IMG/VR virus record: IMGVR_UViG_3300042516_001497 | Coordinates: 1 to 37,476 of that record | From: a virus | Reading direction: 5' to 3' (one strand) | Length of the DNA stretch: 37,476 nucleotides | Shown here: positions 1 through 6,656 of the stretch, piece by piece | Layout of the letters: each line of letters begins with the position of its first letter | How positions within the stretch are numbered: the stretch's first letter is position 1 | Translations under genes and position numbers: made by a program | Notes under the pieces: generated by a model | Database searches by the model: none | What the model saw: the letters and a program-made list of their open reading frames with translations, nothing else | Told to the model about the DNA's origin: nothing

Positions 1-139
1 ATTCTATAACTTTGTAGCCGCTCCTCAGTTGCGAATTACTTTATCTAACCCTCCAGCTTCTGCTACAGCAACTGGTTCGGCTGGAGTAATTCGATGGGAT
101 GCAAATTACATTTATGTTTGCACTGCAACGGACACTTGG
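1..139. repeat. Terminal direct repeat, left copy
   Basis: These 139 bases recur at 37338-37476. The only difference is base 127 (A) against 37464 (T), which changes an alanine codon GCA to GCT without changing the protein. The tail-fibre reading frame runs through both copies in the same phase. This is what an end overlap of a circular or circularly permuted genome looks like. Confidence 0.95.
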
Positions 140-169
140 AAACGAGTGGCGATTGCGACATGGGTATAA
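2..169 (+). CDS. Tail fibre protein, C-terminal part (continues from 36355 across the junction)
   Basis: The frame is open from base 2 and stops with TAA at 167-169. It matches the C-terminus of the frame that begins at 36355 and adds nine residues beyond the right end (KRVAIATWV). The full protein would be about 383 residues. The ending, in which a short strand 'TDTWKRVAIATWV' follows 'GVIRWDANYIYVCTA', is a common C-terminal closure of phage tail fibres that carry repeated beta modules. The role as a fibre is inferred from position and composition, and the receptor is unknown. Confidence 0.8.
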   Translation, partial: FYNFVAAPQLRITLSNPPASATATGSAGVIRWDANYIYVCTATDTWKRVAIATWV

Positions 170-185
170 AGTGTAAACTAAAAAC

Positions 186-374
186 ATGGTTGTATTGGAA
201 TTAACAACAGAAGAGGCAAACCTATTAAAGATGGCACTGGAATCAGCACCATTCAATGGCACGATTGGGCAGGCAGGACAGGTGTTTGAAGTAGTGCAAA
301 GACTGCATGACATCATGGCACGATTGGTGCCAGCACAAACAGAAGAGGCAAAAGAAGATGGCATTACAAATTAA
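186..374 (+). CDS. Small hypothetical protein (62 aa)
   Basis: This short acidic, helical protein starts at ATG 186, 16 nt after the fibre stop codon. It overlaps the next gene by 17 nt. The N-terminal MVVLELTTEEANLLKMALES looks like one amphipathic helix, and no domain is recognised. No strong Shine-Dalgarno site is seen before it. The position right after the tail fibre suggests a late gene, possibly a chaperone or accessory tail factor, but this is only context. Confidence 0.6.
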   Translation: MVVLELTTEEANLLKMALESAPFNGTIGQAGQVFEVVQRLHDIMARLVPAQTEEAKEDGITN

Positions 375-618
375 CTTACCAACAGCATTTGGTATCGAAG
401 CGACATATCACCGATTGATGGAAGTCGTTTATGACTTTCGATCAAAGGCAGGCAATGCCACACTTGCCTGCTACGTCAACCAAAAGGCACGTCTGGATGA
501 CAATGCACCACTCACCAATTACATGGTGCCACTGCCTGAAATGGTAGATTTGGATGTCAAGGCAGTGTATGATGCCATCAAACAGCATGATGCCTTTGCC
601 AAGGCAAAAGACGTTTAA
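358..618 (+). CDS. Hypothetical protein downstream of tail fibre (86 aa)
   Basis: The start is put at ATG 358 (MALQINLP), preceded by a purine-rich AGAAGAGGCAAAAGAAG. A GTG or ATG further upstream would overlap the previous gene much more. The protein reads as mixed alpha/beta, with 'GIEATYHRLMEVVYDF' followed by 'LACYVNQKARLDDNAPLTNYMVPLPE'. It resembles short proteins often found behind phage tail fibres, but no function is known to me. Its stop codon overlaps the stop codon of the converging minus-strand gene (615-618). Confidence 0.65.
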   Translation: MALQINLPTAFGIEATYHRLMEVVYDFRSKAGNATLACYVNQKARLDDNAPLTNYMVPLPEMVDLDVKAVYDAIKQHDAFAKAKDV

Positions 619-1082
619 CGCAACACCAGCATGGTGGACAATGACACATAGGCATTCTGCCTGTCTGCCTGTCCACCATTGCAGGTTGCCTGTGTGCGTG
701 TCAGATCAGATTTCCAAGACACCAAACGTTCACCTTCTGCGTTGCAGATTTTGATGAAGATGTCTGCGTCTTTCAGGTTGATAATCAGTGCAAATGGTGC
801 ACGGAAGTATTTGGCAATTTCGATGCCTGCCAACAGTTTTTCTTCAGTCACCAAGTAGGTGCCCATTGTGCGTAGTTGATCCAATTTCAGATCACGTGAT
901 TTGATTTCCGCAATGCCCACAATTACATTGTCTTTTGTGAATATACAATCAACCTTGGCATCTGTGTCAGGTGTGAAGATTACGTCATGCCCAAATCTTT
1001 CCGCCACACGATGTGCAATTTCATTCTGCTTTTCAATCCACTGCCTGCCTTTGGGTGTATGGCAATCAAGATTCTTCTTCAT
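615..1082 (-). CDS. PD-(D/E)XK-like nuclease (155 aa)
   Basis: The start is ATG 1082 (MKKNLDCHTPKGRQW), inside the end of the preceding small membrane gene. The sequence carries a PD-(D/E)XK core: D45 in 'DAKVD', a short strand-loop, then E59-x-K61 in 'GIAEIKSRD', with a preceding helix rich in E and R. This fits the restriction-endonuclease-like fold used by phage and restriction nucleases for Mg2+-dependent DNA cleavage. No partner specificity domain is seen, so the target (host DNA, recombination intermediates) is unknown. It is the last gene of the minus-strand unit that starts at 3071. Confidence 0.65.
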   Translation of the reverse strand: MKKNLDCHTPKGRQWIEKQNEIAHRVAERFGHDVIFTPDTDAKVDCIFTKDNVIVGIAEIKSRDLKLDQLRTMGTYLVTEEKLLAGIEIAKYFRAPFALIINLKDADIFIKICNAEGERLVSWKSDLTRTQATCNGGQADRQNAYVSLSTMLVLR

Positions 1083-1188
1083 CACGGAATTCAATGTCGG
1101 ACAGCAGTGCCCACGCATACAGCAAGGCACCCACAAAGGTGAGTGCCAAAACCAGCAGAAGAATGCCAAGTGCCTTCAGTGCCATCAT
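1066..1188 (-). CDS. Small single-pass membrane protein (40 aa)
   Basis: Minus-strand ATG 1188 overlaps the previous stop as ATGA (1185-1188), and the TGA stop is at 1066-1068, inside the next gene's start. The product begins MMALKALGILLLVLALTFVG and is one hydrophobic segment (about residues 4-29) followed by an acidic tail, DIEFRDEEES. The coupled overlaps at both ends argue that it is translated. It could be a holin-like or membrane-targeting accessory peptide; nothing more can be said. Confidence 0.65.
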   Translation of the reverse strand: MMALKALGILLLVLALTFVGALLYAWALLSDIEFRDEEES

Positions 1189-1418
1189 TTCAAATCCACC
1201 CATGTCCATCCAAGAAAGACACGTGCCATCAAACGATGAAACCATTTTGGTTTTTGCCCATCATAGAATTTCAATTCAATGTGGTCATTGTTGCCAATCT
1301 TCCAGACACCTGTAACTTTCATTTCAACCACTTCAACATCCATGTCATAAAGCATATAGTTCACTGTGGCACCTTTATCGGACATGCCAACGGCATCGGT
1401 GTATTCACTCATGCTCAT
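1185..1418 (-). CDS. Hypothetical protein (77 aa)
   Basis: It starts at ATG 1418 in the sequence ATGAGCATGAGTGAA, which is also the start of the preceding gene. It overlaps that gene's stop codon by 4 nt and is probably translationally coupled. The product is beta-rich ('ATVNYMLYDMDVEVVEMKVTG', then a tryptophan-rich C-terminus, 'WFHRLMARVFLGWTWVDLK'). No family is recognised. Confidence 0.65.
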   Translation of the reverse strand: MSMSEYTDAVGMSDKGATVNYMLYDMDVEVVEMKVTGVWKIGNNDHIELKFYDGQKPKWFHRLMARVFLGWTWVDLK

Positions 1419-1708
1419 TTTGCAAACCTCCCCGTTTGATTATCCCATTCGTCCCAATGAGCGTTTACCACTTTGCCACCATCCGAGCATTTATAGTCTC
1501 CAGTGATGTAATCCAAGTCTGTGATGTTAGGTGCTTTCCTGCGGCATTCATTCGAGCAAACTTTGAACTGTCTTGCCCCAATATCTTGATGCCCTATCGA
1601 CCCCCAAAGATGAGATTCTTCGCCCCATTCAAACGATTGTTGGCATACATCACACTTATAAATCTTGATAGTTCGTGGTGTAAACTTGATGATTTCACTC
1701 ATGCTCAT
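1415..1708 (-). CDS. Small zinc-binding protein (97 aa)
   Basis: The start is ATG 1708, sharing ATGA with the previous gene's stop. It has two cysteine pairs: CDVC near residue 19 and CSNEC near residue 50, with aromatic spacing between them. This is typical of a zinc ribbon or treble-clef finger. Such small phage proteins may bind nucleic acid or host proteins, but the partner is unknown. The C-terminal half ('YKCSDGGKVVNAHWDEW') is acidic and tryptophan-containing. Confidence 0.65.
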   Translation of the reverse strand: MSMSEIIKFTPRTIKIYKCDVCQQSFEWGEESHLWGSIGHQDIGARQFKVCSNECRRKAPNITDLDYITGDYKCSDGGKVVNAHWDEWDNQTGRFAK

Positions 1709-1995
1709 TTCAGCACCACACCCACAAAGATGGCAATGGCAATCAGTGCCAGCATTGTGAACCCATCTGCCCATGTCATGTCATGGGTGCGTGGACGTCT
1801 GCGTGGTTTGCCATAAGACATCAGTGTGCCACTGTCAATCATCTGCTGAATGATTTCTGCACGTTTCGGATTGCCACGAAGTGATGCCCACGCATTGTCA
1901 AATGCTTCAATTTCTTTGATGCGTTCTGGTGAAGGCATGATGGTCTGTGACATGGTTTGGTTGGTCATTTGGTTGTTGTTAGTTTGTTCTTTCAT
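1705..1995 (-). CDS. C-terminally membrane-anchored hypothetical protein (96 aa)
   Basis: The start is ATG 1995, preceded by CAAGGAACAGTACT. The N-terminus is polar (Q, N and T rich) and the middle is helical with a basic patch (KPRRRPRTHD). The last 20 or so residues (FTMLALIAIAIFVGVVLK) form one transmembrane segment ending in lysine. This suggests a cytoplasmic domain anchored at the inner membrane, as in superinfection or membrane-associated early proteins; that role is inference. It is followed by a 4-nt overlap with the zinc-binding gene. Confidence 0.65.
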   Translation of the reverse strand: MKEQTNNNQMTNQTMSQTIMPSPERIKEIEAFDNAWASLRGNPKRAEIIQQMIDSGTLMSYGKPRRRPRTHDMTWADGFTMLALIAIAIFVGVVLK

Positions 1996-2005
1996 AGTAC
2001 TGTTC

Positions 2006-2061
2006 CTTGTTGACTGTTGATGATGTTATCAATCTTGTTGACTGTTGATGATGCTATCAAT
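2006..2061. repeat. 28-bp tandem duplication at a gene boundary
   Basis: Bases 2006-2033 and 2034-2061 are the same 28-mer with one difference (2026 T, 2054 C). On the minus strand, one copy encodes the C-terminus of the 2029-2415 gene and the other runs into the ribosome-binding region of the next gene. The stop codon lies at the seam. Confidence 0.85.
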
Positions 2062-2415
2062 TTGACCCTGCAAGAATGTTTCGATGTAGTTGACTACGTA
2101 TTGGGCAATCTCAGGTTCTTTGACTTGATCTCCTCGGCGAAGCGTATCCATTGCGTTGACACACTCTTCCATCCACTCAAGAACGTTCTTGATCGGAATA
2201 CACCTCACCTGAAATCTTACAGTAATTCTTGCTGGGAATTTATTGTTGAGGTCACCCATAATGTCAATGAATTGCACACGCAATCCGTAGGCACACCATT
2301 CAATCTTGCCGTAGTTGATCGTGAACACTTCGGCATCAGAATGCTCTTGATGACATGATGCTTTCACGTCTACGATAGTGTTGAATTCGTCTCGGCGAAC
2401 CACTGCGTAAATCAT
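2029..2415 (-). CDS. Hypothetical protein (128 aa)
   Basis: It starts at ATG 2415 with a 4-nt ATGA overlap on the preceding gene. It is predicted mixed alpha/beta: the N-terminal half is stranded ('MIYAVVRRDEFNTIVDVKAS') and the C-terminal half helical ('VLEWMEECVNAMDTLRR'). No domain is recognised. The last residues, SIINSQQD, are encoded by one copy of a 28-bp tandem repeat, so the present C-terminus may be recent. Confidence 0.65.
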   Translation of the reverse strand: MIYAVVRRDEFNTIVDVKASCHQEHSDAEVFTINYGKIEWCAYGLRVQFIDIMGDLNNKFPARITVRFQVRCIPIKNVLEWMEECVNAMDTLRRGDQVKEPEIAQYVVNYIETFLQGQIDSIINSQQD

Positions 2416-2765
2416 GAGAGTTCTCCTTGCATGATAGGCAGAAGAGCGTAAGCGAAGAGCACAGCTAGAGCCTGCTGGGGCAAATTGTGTTCTTTCATGT
2501 CCTCAGTATAGTCCTTAAACCATTCCCTGATCGTGTGCGAATCGTAGACATCAGGCTCCTCTACAGATTGATCGGAGAACTGTTGTTCTGTCTTCTGAAT
2601 CCATTGCTTGAGTTGATCTAATTCAACGTCGTGCCAGCAACACTCACACTGCTCTGGAGGATTCTGGAAGTCTCCTTCAAAGCATTGGCAGTTTGCCTCT
2701 GCGTTAGCGATAGTGCGAGTTTCTTGAATGCTCGCAATCATACGTTCGATGAGTTCTTGTTTCAT
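2412..2765 (-). CDS. Hypothetical cysteine-containing protein (117 aa)
   Basis: It starts at ATG 2765 behind the recurrent leader AGGAAACAGAACA. The N-terminal third holds 'CQCFEGDF' and 'QCECCWHD' cysteine clusters (about residues 26-43), suggesting metal binding. A long acidic helical region follows. It is preceded by a GNRA-capped intergenic hairpin and is the second gene after promoter A. No family is recognised. Confidence 0.65.
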   Translation of the reverse strand: MKQELIERMIASIQETRTIANAEANCQCFEGDFQNPPEQCECCWHDVELDQLKQWIQKTEQQFSDQSVEEPDVYDSHTIREWFKDYTEDMKEHNLPQQALAVLFAYALLPIMQGELS

Positions 2766-2787
2766 TGTTCTGTTTCCTGTTGTTGGT

Positions 2788-2805
2788 GGGGAGGTTCCCC
2801 TCCCC
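2788..2805 (-). promoter_or_regulatory. Intergenic RNA hairpin with GNRA loop (GGAA)
   Basis: On the transcribed minus strand this is a 7-bp stem, GGGGAGG/CCTCCCC, with the tetraloop GGAA. It begins 8 nt after the stop codon of 2814-3071 and ends 22 nt before ATG 2765. No U-tract follows, so it does not look like an ordinary terminator. Confidence 0.75.
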
Positions 2806-2813
2806 GAGAGTGT

Positions 2814-3071
2814 CTAAAATCGTCGCACGATTTGGTCGTTCGCTCCTCCCCAGAAGTCGAAGATTTCGGCTTCGATGAACGATTCGGTTAGATAGTATCC
2901 AAAGATAGTTTCGATGAATCTTCTGCAACAAGTAAGCTGAGAACCATTGTCTGGTAAGTGTCGCTTCCATGCTCGCTGAACGAGTTTCTCTAACTCTTCG
3001 TAGTTGCAGGTCATGATTGCAAAGTTCATCTGTTGTCTTACTGGTTCGCTGATCGGTTTGATGTTTGTCAT
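2814..3071 (-). CDS. Hypothetical protein, first gene after promoter A (85 aa)
   Basis: It starts at ATG 3071 with ACGGGAACAAACGAA upstream. It is the promoter-proximal gene of the leftward unit. The protein is helical, with 'MNFAIMTCNYEELEKLVQRAWKR' and an aromatic C-terminal half, 'FIETIFGYYLTESFIEAEIF'. No domain is recognised. Probably expressed early, judging from its promoter; this is inference. Confidence 0.65.
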   Translation of the reverse strand: MTNIKPISEPVRQQMNFAIMTCNYEELEKLVQRAWKRHLPDNGSQLTCCRRFIETIFGYYLTESFIEAEIFDFWGGANDQIVRRF

Positions 3072-3086
3072 TTCGTTTGTTCCCGT

Positions 3087-3113
3087 GCCGTGCTCGGCGT
3101 TAATAATATTATA
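3087..3113 (-). promoter_or_regulatory. Phage promoter A (leftward) with leader hairpin
   Basis: On the minus strand the core TATAATATTATT covers 3113-3102, with the -10-like TATAAT at 3113-3108. It is followed by the hairpin GCCG-agca-CGGC (3098-3087) and then ATG 3071. The same 12-base core occurs at three other places at the same distance from a start codon. Upstream (towards 3170) lie A-tracts. No canonical -35 box is clear. Confidence 0.7.
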
Positions 3114-3202
3114 TACGGCTTAATTCAAAAAAAGTTTACACTTTTTGAATATTTTATAAAAAAAAAGTAAAATCCACAAACTTTGACGCTAAACTTTATC
3201 TC

Positions 3203-3385
3203 ATGGAAAACAATCCATACATCGAAGAAGCAGTCAACTGGTTGCTAAAGAAGGCATCTATGCGTGATTTCCACGAAATAGCAAGAGATGCAGGCATAGC
3301 ACCTCAGACTCTGAAGTACCAAGCACTTCAGATTATCGCAGGTAAGACAAGAGGCAAGCGAGGCAGACCTCGCAAGGACATATAA
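3203..3385 (+). CDS. Small HTH / AT-hook DNA-binding protein (60 aa)
   Basis: This is the first rightward gene, divergent from promoter A. Residues 20-47 ('MRDFHEIARDAGIAPQTL...') look like a helix-turn-helix, and the C-terminus GKRGRPRK (51-58) is an AT-hook with the G-R-P core that inserts into AT-rich minor groove. Such a protein could bind the A-tract regions between the divergent units and control them; this is inference from location. It is followed 13 nt later by the Gam-like gene, in the same orientation. Confidence 0.75.
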   Translation: MENNPYIEEAVNWLLKKASMRDFHEIARDAGIAPQTLKYQALQIIAGKTRGKRGRPRKDI

Positions 3386-3398
3386 AAGGAACAGAACA

Positions 3399-3944
3399 AT
3401 GGAACGAACGTACCAGATTATCAACAATCAAGTAGTAGAAGTTGCGACAGGAGAAATCCTTTGTGATGCAATCAGCGACGAAGGCATCAACAACATGATG
3501 GCATTAGAGGCAGTTCTTGAACGAATCGGAAAGGCAGAGGCAGTCTTGGCAGGCAAGAAGGCTCATCACGATTCAATCAGAGCCAACATGGCAAAGCTAG
3601 AACAACGAGAGCAAGCAAAGGTTCAGTACCTGAGAGACTTGTATGAACAACACGTTGAACGATTTGCCAAGGATTGGTTGAAGAACAGCAAATCGAAAAC
3701 ATTGACAACTCCCTATGGAAGCATCTCATTCCGCACTACGGCTGGCGGAGTCAAAGTTTCAGACAAGTCTTTGGCTCTTGCAACAGCACACAAGTTCGGC
3801 TGGGTTGAGTGCATTAAGACCACGGAGGAGTTTCAGATCAGCAAAGTCTCGGCGGATCAACGGCAACTTCTTTTAGAGAACGTGCCTGAAGGATTCGAAA
3901 TAGTGCCAGACCGAGAAGTGATGAGTATCAAGGTGATGGCATGA
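3399..3944 (+). CDS. Gam / Gp157-like protein, host-nuclease inhibitor type (181 aa)
   Basis: It starts at ATG 3399 with the leader AAGGAACAGAACA. The first half is a charged coiled coil (residues 33-95), then 'SKTLTTPYGSISFRTTAGG' and 'WVECIKTTEEFQISK', the layout seen in Mu-Gam and siphovirus Gp157 families. Gam proteins protect linear DNA ends by blocking exonucleases. Position directly before an ERF gene, with SSB and RusA behind, fits a recombination module. Overlap with ERF is 4 nt. Family placement is by pattern, not by alignment. Confidence 0.65.
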   Translation: MERTYQIINNQVVEVATGEILCDAISDEGINNMMALEAVLERIGKAEAVLAGKKAHHDSIRANMAKLEQREQAKVQYLRDLYEQHVERFAKDWLKNSKSKTLTTPYGSISFRTTAGGVKVSDKSLALATAHKFGWVECIKTTEEFQISKVSADQRQLLLENVPEGFEIVPDREVMSIKVMA

Positions 3945-4651
3945 CCAATAAACCCATTTCGCTGGCAAAGAAGATTCTCGCAGTCTCGCAGTCTATTGGT
4001 TGCGTGGAAAAGAACGGACTCAACCAGCACTTCAAGTTCCGCTATCAGGCTTGGGACGATGTGTTACCCGCAGTTCGGAATGCTTGCGTCGAAGTCGGAG
4101 TTCAAATTACTCCGACGATCACTTCCGTTAAGCACGATGGAACACACGTCTTGGTGGAAATGAAGTTCATAGTAAAGGATTCAGAGACCCAAGAATCAGA
4201 CGAGTTTCATTGGTACGGAGAATCGAAAGGGAATGATGACAAACTCATTCAGAAGGCTATTACGTCTTGCACGAAATACGCTCTACTGAAATTCTTCATG
4301 ATTCCAATTATGGACGATACGGACACCGATGCTGACGCTCCGGAACCTATTGCCAAGACGCAAAAGAACCAGCCGAAAACGGCAAAAGAGGAGCCAAAGA
4401 AGGTAGATGCCGAAGTTGCTCGGTCAGTGTTCGTGAAGCAGGTATATGCGGAATGGACGCAAGTCGGAGGAACCATTACTCAGTTCGAACAACTCAAGGT
4501 GAAACTCGCCAGTGTGAACTTCCCGATCAAAGCCACGGACATGATTCACGAGGCTCTCAGGGAAGGTTGCACAACTGTTGCCGATGTTCACCATTGGATA
4601 ACTTCGAAGCACCCAGAACTTCCTCATCCATTCAAACTTGAAGACGTGTGA
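3941..4651 (+). CDS. erf: ERF-family single-strand annealing protein (236 aa)
   Basis: ERF proteins form rings that anneal complementary single strands in phage recombination and genome circularisation. The N-terminal 130 residues fit: 'GLNQHFKFRYQAWDDVLPAVRNACVEVGV' and 'GNDDKLIQKAITSCTKYALLKFFMIP', including the aromatic-rich annealing core. An acidic linker (DDTDTDADAPEP) and a helical C-terminal region follow. It is coupled to the Gam-like gene by a 4-nt overlap and lies upstream of SSB. Confidence 0.88.
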   Translation: MTNKPISLAKKILAVSQSIGCVEKNGLNQHFKFRYQAWDDVLPAVRNACVEVGVQITPTITSVKHDGTHVLVEMKFIVKDSETQESDEFHWYGESKGNDDKLIQKAITSCTKYALLKFFMIPIMDDTDTDADAPEPIAKTQKNQPKTAKEEPKKVDAEVARSVFVKQVYAEWTQVGGTITQFEQLKVKLASVNFPIKATDMIHEALREGCTTVADVHHWITSKHPELPHPFKLEDV

Positions 4652-4895
4652 AGTTCGATTAGTAGACGTGGTTCCTGACGAAGGCATGATGTTTATTGTC
4701 AGGAGCCAACGAAATTGGTGGACGTGGTACGAAGTTTATGTCAATCCTCACGGACAAGTTTCTTGCGATTGCAAGGACAGTATTTATAGGCGGAAACAAC
4801 CACACCTCGTAGATTTGCTGAATGGCACTAACCACCATGCCTGCAAGCACATGAGAGCAGTTAAAAGAGAAGTATACAGATGCTTAACAGGATAA
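4638..4895 (+). CDS. SWIM-type zinc-finger protein (85 aa)
   Basis: The CxCx(n)CxH signature of SWIM fingers is complete: C43-x-C45 in 'VSCDCKDS', then C69-x-H71 in 'HACKHM'. SWIM domains bind DNA or proteins and occur in recombination factors. The start is uncertain: TTG 4638 gives 85 residues and overlaps ERF by 14 nt, while ATG 4686 would give about 69 residues and keep the finger intact. It overlaps the SSB start by 16 nt. Confidence 0.7.
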   Translation: MKTCEVRLVDVVPDEGMMFIVRSQRNWWTWYEVYVNPHGQVSCDCKDSIYRRKQPHLVDLLNGTNHHACKHMRAVKREVYRCLTG

Positions 4896-5278
4896 CCATT
4901 ATCGGACGGATTACTAAGGAACCAGAACTTAGAACGACAAACACAGGCAAAGATGTCTGCGAGATCAGTATCGCAGTCAACAAGAAGATCAAGCCCAAAG
5001 ATGGATCAGCGGACGCTGATTTCTTCAGAGTCACTGCATGGGAGCATAGTGCTCGGTACATTTGCGACTACCTCGGTAAAGGGAGGCTCGTCTCCATAGA
5101 CGGACGTCTTGAGACTCGTAAATACATTGACAAAGAGGGCAATAATCGGGAGCAAGTTTACATTGTTGCGGACAATGTTTATTCCCTTGATCGTCCTCGT
5201 GAAGATGCTCCGGAACCTCGTGAAACTTACTCTAAGAAGCAAGAGGAAGTGCCTTACGACCCATTTAGTGATGAATGA
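4880..5278 (+). CDS. ssb: Single-stranded DNA-binding protein (132 aa)
   Basis: This is a classical OB-fold SSB. 'MLNRITIIGRITKEPELR' opens strand 1, 'DADFFRVTAWEHSARYICDYLGKGRLVSIDGRL' covers the core, and the protein ends in an acidic tip, DPFSDE, the usual site for recruiting replication and repair partners. It is shorter than bacterial SSB because the linker is short. It sits between the recombination genes and the RusA resolvase. Confidence 0.93.
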   Translation: MLNRITIIGRITKEPELRTTNTGKDVCEISIAVNKKIKPKDGSADADFFRVTAWEHSARYICDYLGKGRLVSIDGRLETRKYIDKEGNNREQVYIVADNVYSLDRPREDAPEPRETYSKKQEEVPYDPFSDE

Positions 5279-5293
5279 TGCCAGCGAGTATTG

Positions 5294-5764
5294 ATGCTTA
5301 ATAAATTCATTCAGAATCAGATTATTGTGAAAAAGTCTAGTACAGCTACAATAACGATGCCACCTTCCCTGAACACGATGTATGTCAACGTTCCGGGGAA
5401 GGGACGAGTCAAGAATGGCAAGTATGACTTATGGGGAAACTCAGTCATTCCTTACCTTGCTCTCGCTCTTTATCGGGTAGAAGGTGAAGTCCATATTCAC
5501 TATCAATTCCACTTAGGCAGTGCGTTTCGAGGCGACATCTCTAATCGGATTAAGCCAGTGGAAGATGCTCTCGTAAAAGCTGGCATCATTACTGATGACA
5601 ATCACAAGGTAGTTAAAGCATTCAGCGTCGGACTTGATTACGAGAAAGATCAAGGAAGCAGTGTCACTGTCACTGTCACTTCGCTTAAAAAGAATTCGGC
5701 TATCGCAATCTATGAAATCATTGAGAGATTCAAGAGTGCTCTCAGCAATCTTCACAAGGACTGA
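5294..5764 (+). CDS. rusA: RusA-family Holliday junction resolvase (156 aa)
   Basis: RusA dimers cut four-way junctions using aspartates. Here 'MPPSLNTMYVNVPGKGR' is the family opening, and 'RGDISNRIKPVEDALVKAGIITDD' supplies D81, D91 and D101/D102 with the N-R-I-K signature. The start is ATG 5294; an upstream TTG at 5291 is possible. The protein has an extra C-terminal helix ('AIYEIIERFKSALSNLHKD'). Expected to resolve replication or recombination intermediates before packaging. Confidence 0.9.
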   Translation: MLNKFIQNQIIVKKSSTATITMPPSLNTMYVNVPGKGRVKNGKYDLWGNSVIPYLALALYRVEGEVHIHYQFHLGSAFRGDISNRIKPVEDALVKAGIITDDNHKVVKAFSVGLDYEKDQGSSVTVTVTSLKKNSAIAIYEIIERFKSALSNLHKD

Positions 5765-5798
5765 ATAAGGTTTAATGAACTTCTTCCAAAGGAACGAA

Positions 5799-6656
5799 AT
5801 GGAAACAGAAACAATCAAATCATCAGGGACTCCACTGGGTTGGTACCCTTGGTTCCCCAGAGACTTCGCCACTTCTATTGCCGTAAGATCAATGTCTTTT
5901 ACGGCACGATCAATCTATAGAGAACTGCTGGATGTCCAGTGGGAGAACGGACGTTTAACGAGCGTTGAACGTCTGTTGAACATCATCGGAGTAAGTGCTG
6001 AACAATGGTCAGAATTTGCTCCTTACTTGGATGAATTATTTCCGAATGGAGTCAATCCTAAGATGGATGAACTCCGAAATGATGCCATCTCTCGGCAGGA
6101 ACAGAAGCGTATAGCAGGTGAAAAGAGTGCTGAGAAACGTCGTTCTCAGATTCAAAATAATCAACAGCAAAGCAACAGTTCAACGAGCGTTGAACGAGCG
6201 TTAAACGAGTGCTCAACCAAACATAAAAACAAACATCTAGTATCTTCTAACGAAGATATTAAAGGGAAGGCGAAATCGTTTGGCTCAGATCAAGCTATTG
6301 AAGTTGCAAAGTCCGCTGGCATCGAAGATCACGTTCTTTTGAGTGCTATGGAGGAGTTCGTGTTGCATCGTAGAGAGATCAAACATCCACTTACCGAGCG
6401 TGCTTGGAGCAAGATAGTTGAGAAGCTGAAATCTGTTTCTGTGAACGTCGCAATAGAGTCTATCAATCGAAGCATTTCGAGTGGCTGGAGAGATGTATTC
6501 CCTGAAGTTGCCATCAAGGGAGCAGAACGTCCTTCTCCGGCACGGATCAAGGCTGGTGCGATAAATTGGCTTAATGAACGTGAAGAACGGCAGAGAGGGC
6601 AAATGAGGCAAGCAGAAGATGAAATGAGAATCTTGGGAGTAGTTGCAGATGAGTAA
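5799..6656 (+). CDS. DUF1376 replication initiator / replisome organiser (285 aa)
   Basis: The N-terminus ('GWYPWFPRDFATSIAVRSMS', 'ARSIYRELLDVQWENG') is the DUF1376 winged-helix domain found in phage replication proteins encoded near helicase loaders. The start is ATG 5799 behind AAAGGAACGAA; an earlier ATG (5775) lacks such a site. A low-complexity linker (about residues 95-150, rich in Q, N, S and K) separates it from a C-terminal helical domain. Two sets of 11-bp repeats lie inside the gene (5953-5985, 6178-6218), as expected if the origin is inside its own initiator gene. Confidence 0.82.
   Translation: METETIKSSGTPLGWYPWFPRDFATSIAVRSMSFTARSIYRELLDVQWENGRLTSVERLLNIIGVSAEQWSEFAPYLDELFPNGVNPKMDELRNDAISRQEQKRIAGEKSAEKRRSQIQNNQQQSNSSTSVERALNECSTKHKNKHLVSSNEDIKGKAKSFGSDQAIEVAKSAGIEDHVLLSAMEEFVLHRREIKHPLTERAWSKIVEKLKSVSVNVAIESINRSISSGWRDVFPEVAIKGAERPSPARIKAGAINWLNEREERQRGQMRQAEDEMRILGVVADE
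5953..5985. repeat. Iteron-like 11-bp repeats, cluster 1
   Basis: Three head-to-tail 11-bp units starting at 5953, 5964 and 5975: GTTTAACGAGC, GTTGAACGTCT, GTTGAACATCA. They match the better-conserved cluster at 6178-6218. They lie inside the DUF1376 gene and encode a TSVERLLN-type peptide. Confidence 0.75.
6178..6218. repeat. Iteron-like 11-bp repeats, cluster 2, with AT-rich flank
   Basis: Tandem units GTTCAACGAGC (6178), GTTGAACGAGC (6189), GTTAAACGAGT (6200) and a partial GCTCAACC (6211). The next 50 bases (6219-6270) are A/T-rich. Iterons followed by an AT-rich stretch within the initiator gene are the arrangement of the lambda origin inside gene O. The origin function is inferred. Confidence 0.7.

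Noticed and set aside
3102-3113. TAATATTA inside the promoter cores resembling the origin nonanucleotide of circular single-stranded DNA viruses
   Set aside because: No rolling-circle Rep protein, no matching stem at the nick site, and the motif recurs four times at a fixed distance from start codons, which fits a promoter.
5953-6218. Tandem repeats as a CRISPR-like array
   Set aside because: Units are 11 bp without spacers and lie in a coding frame; iterons explain them better.
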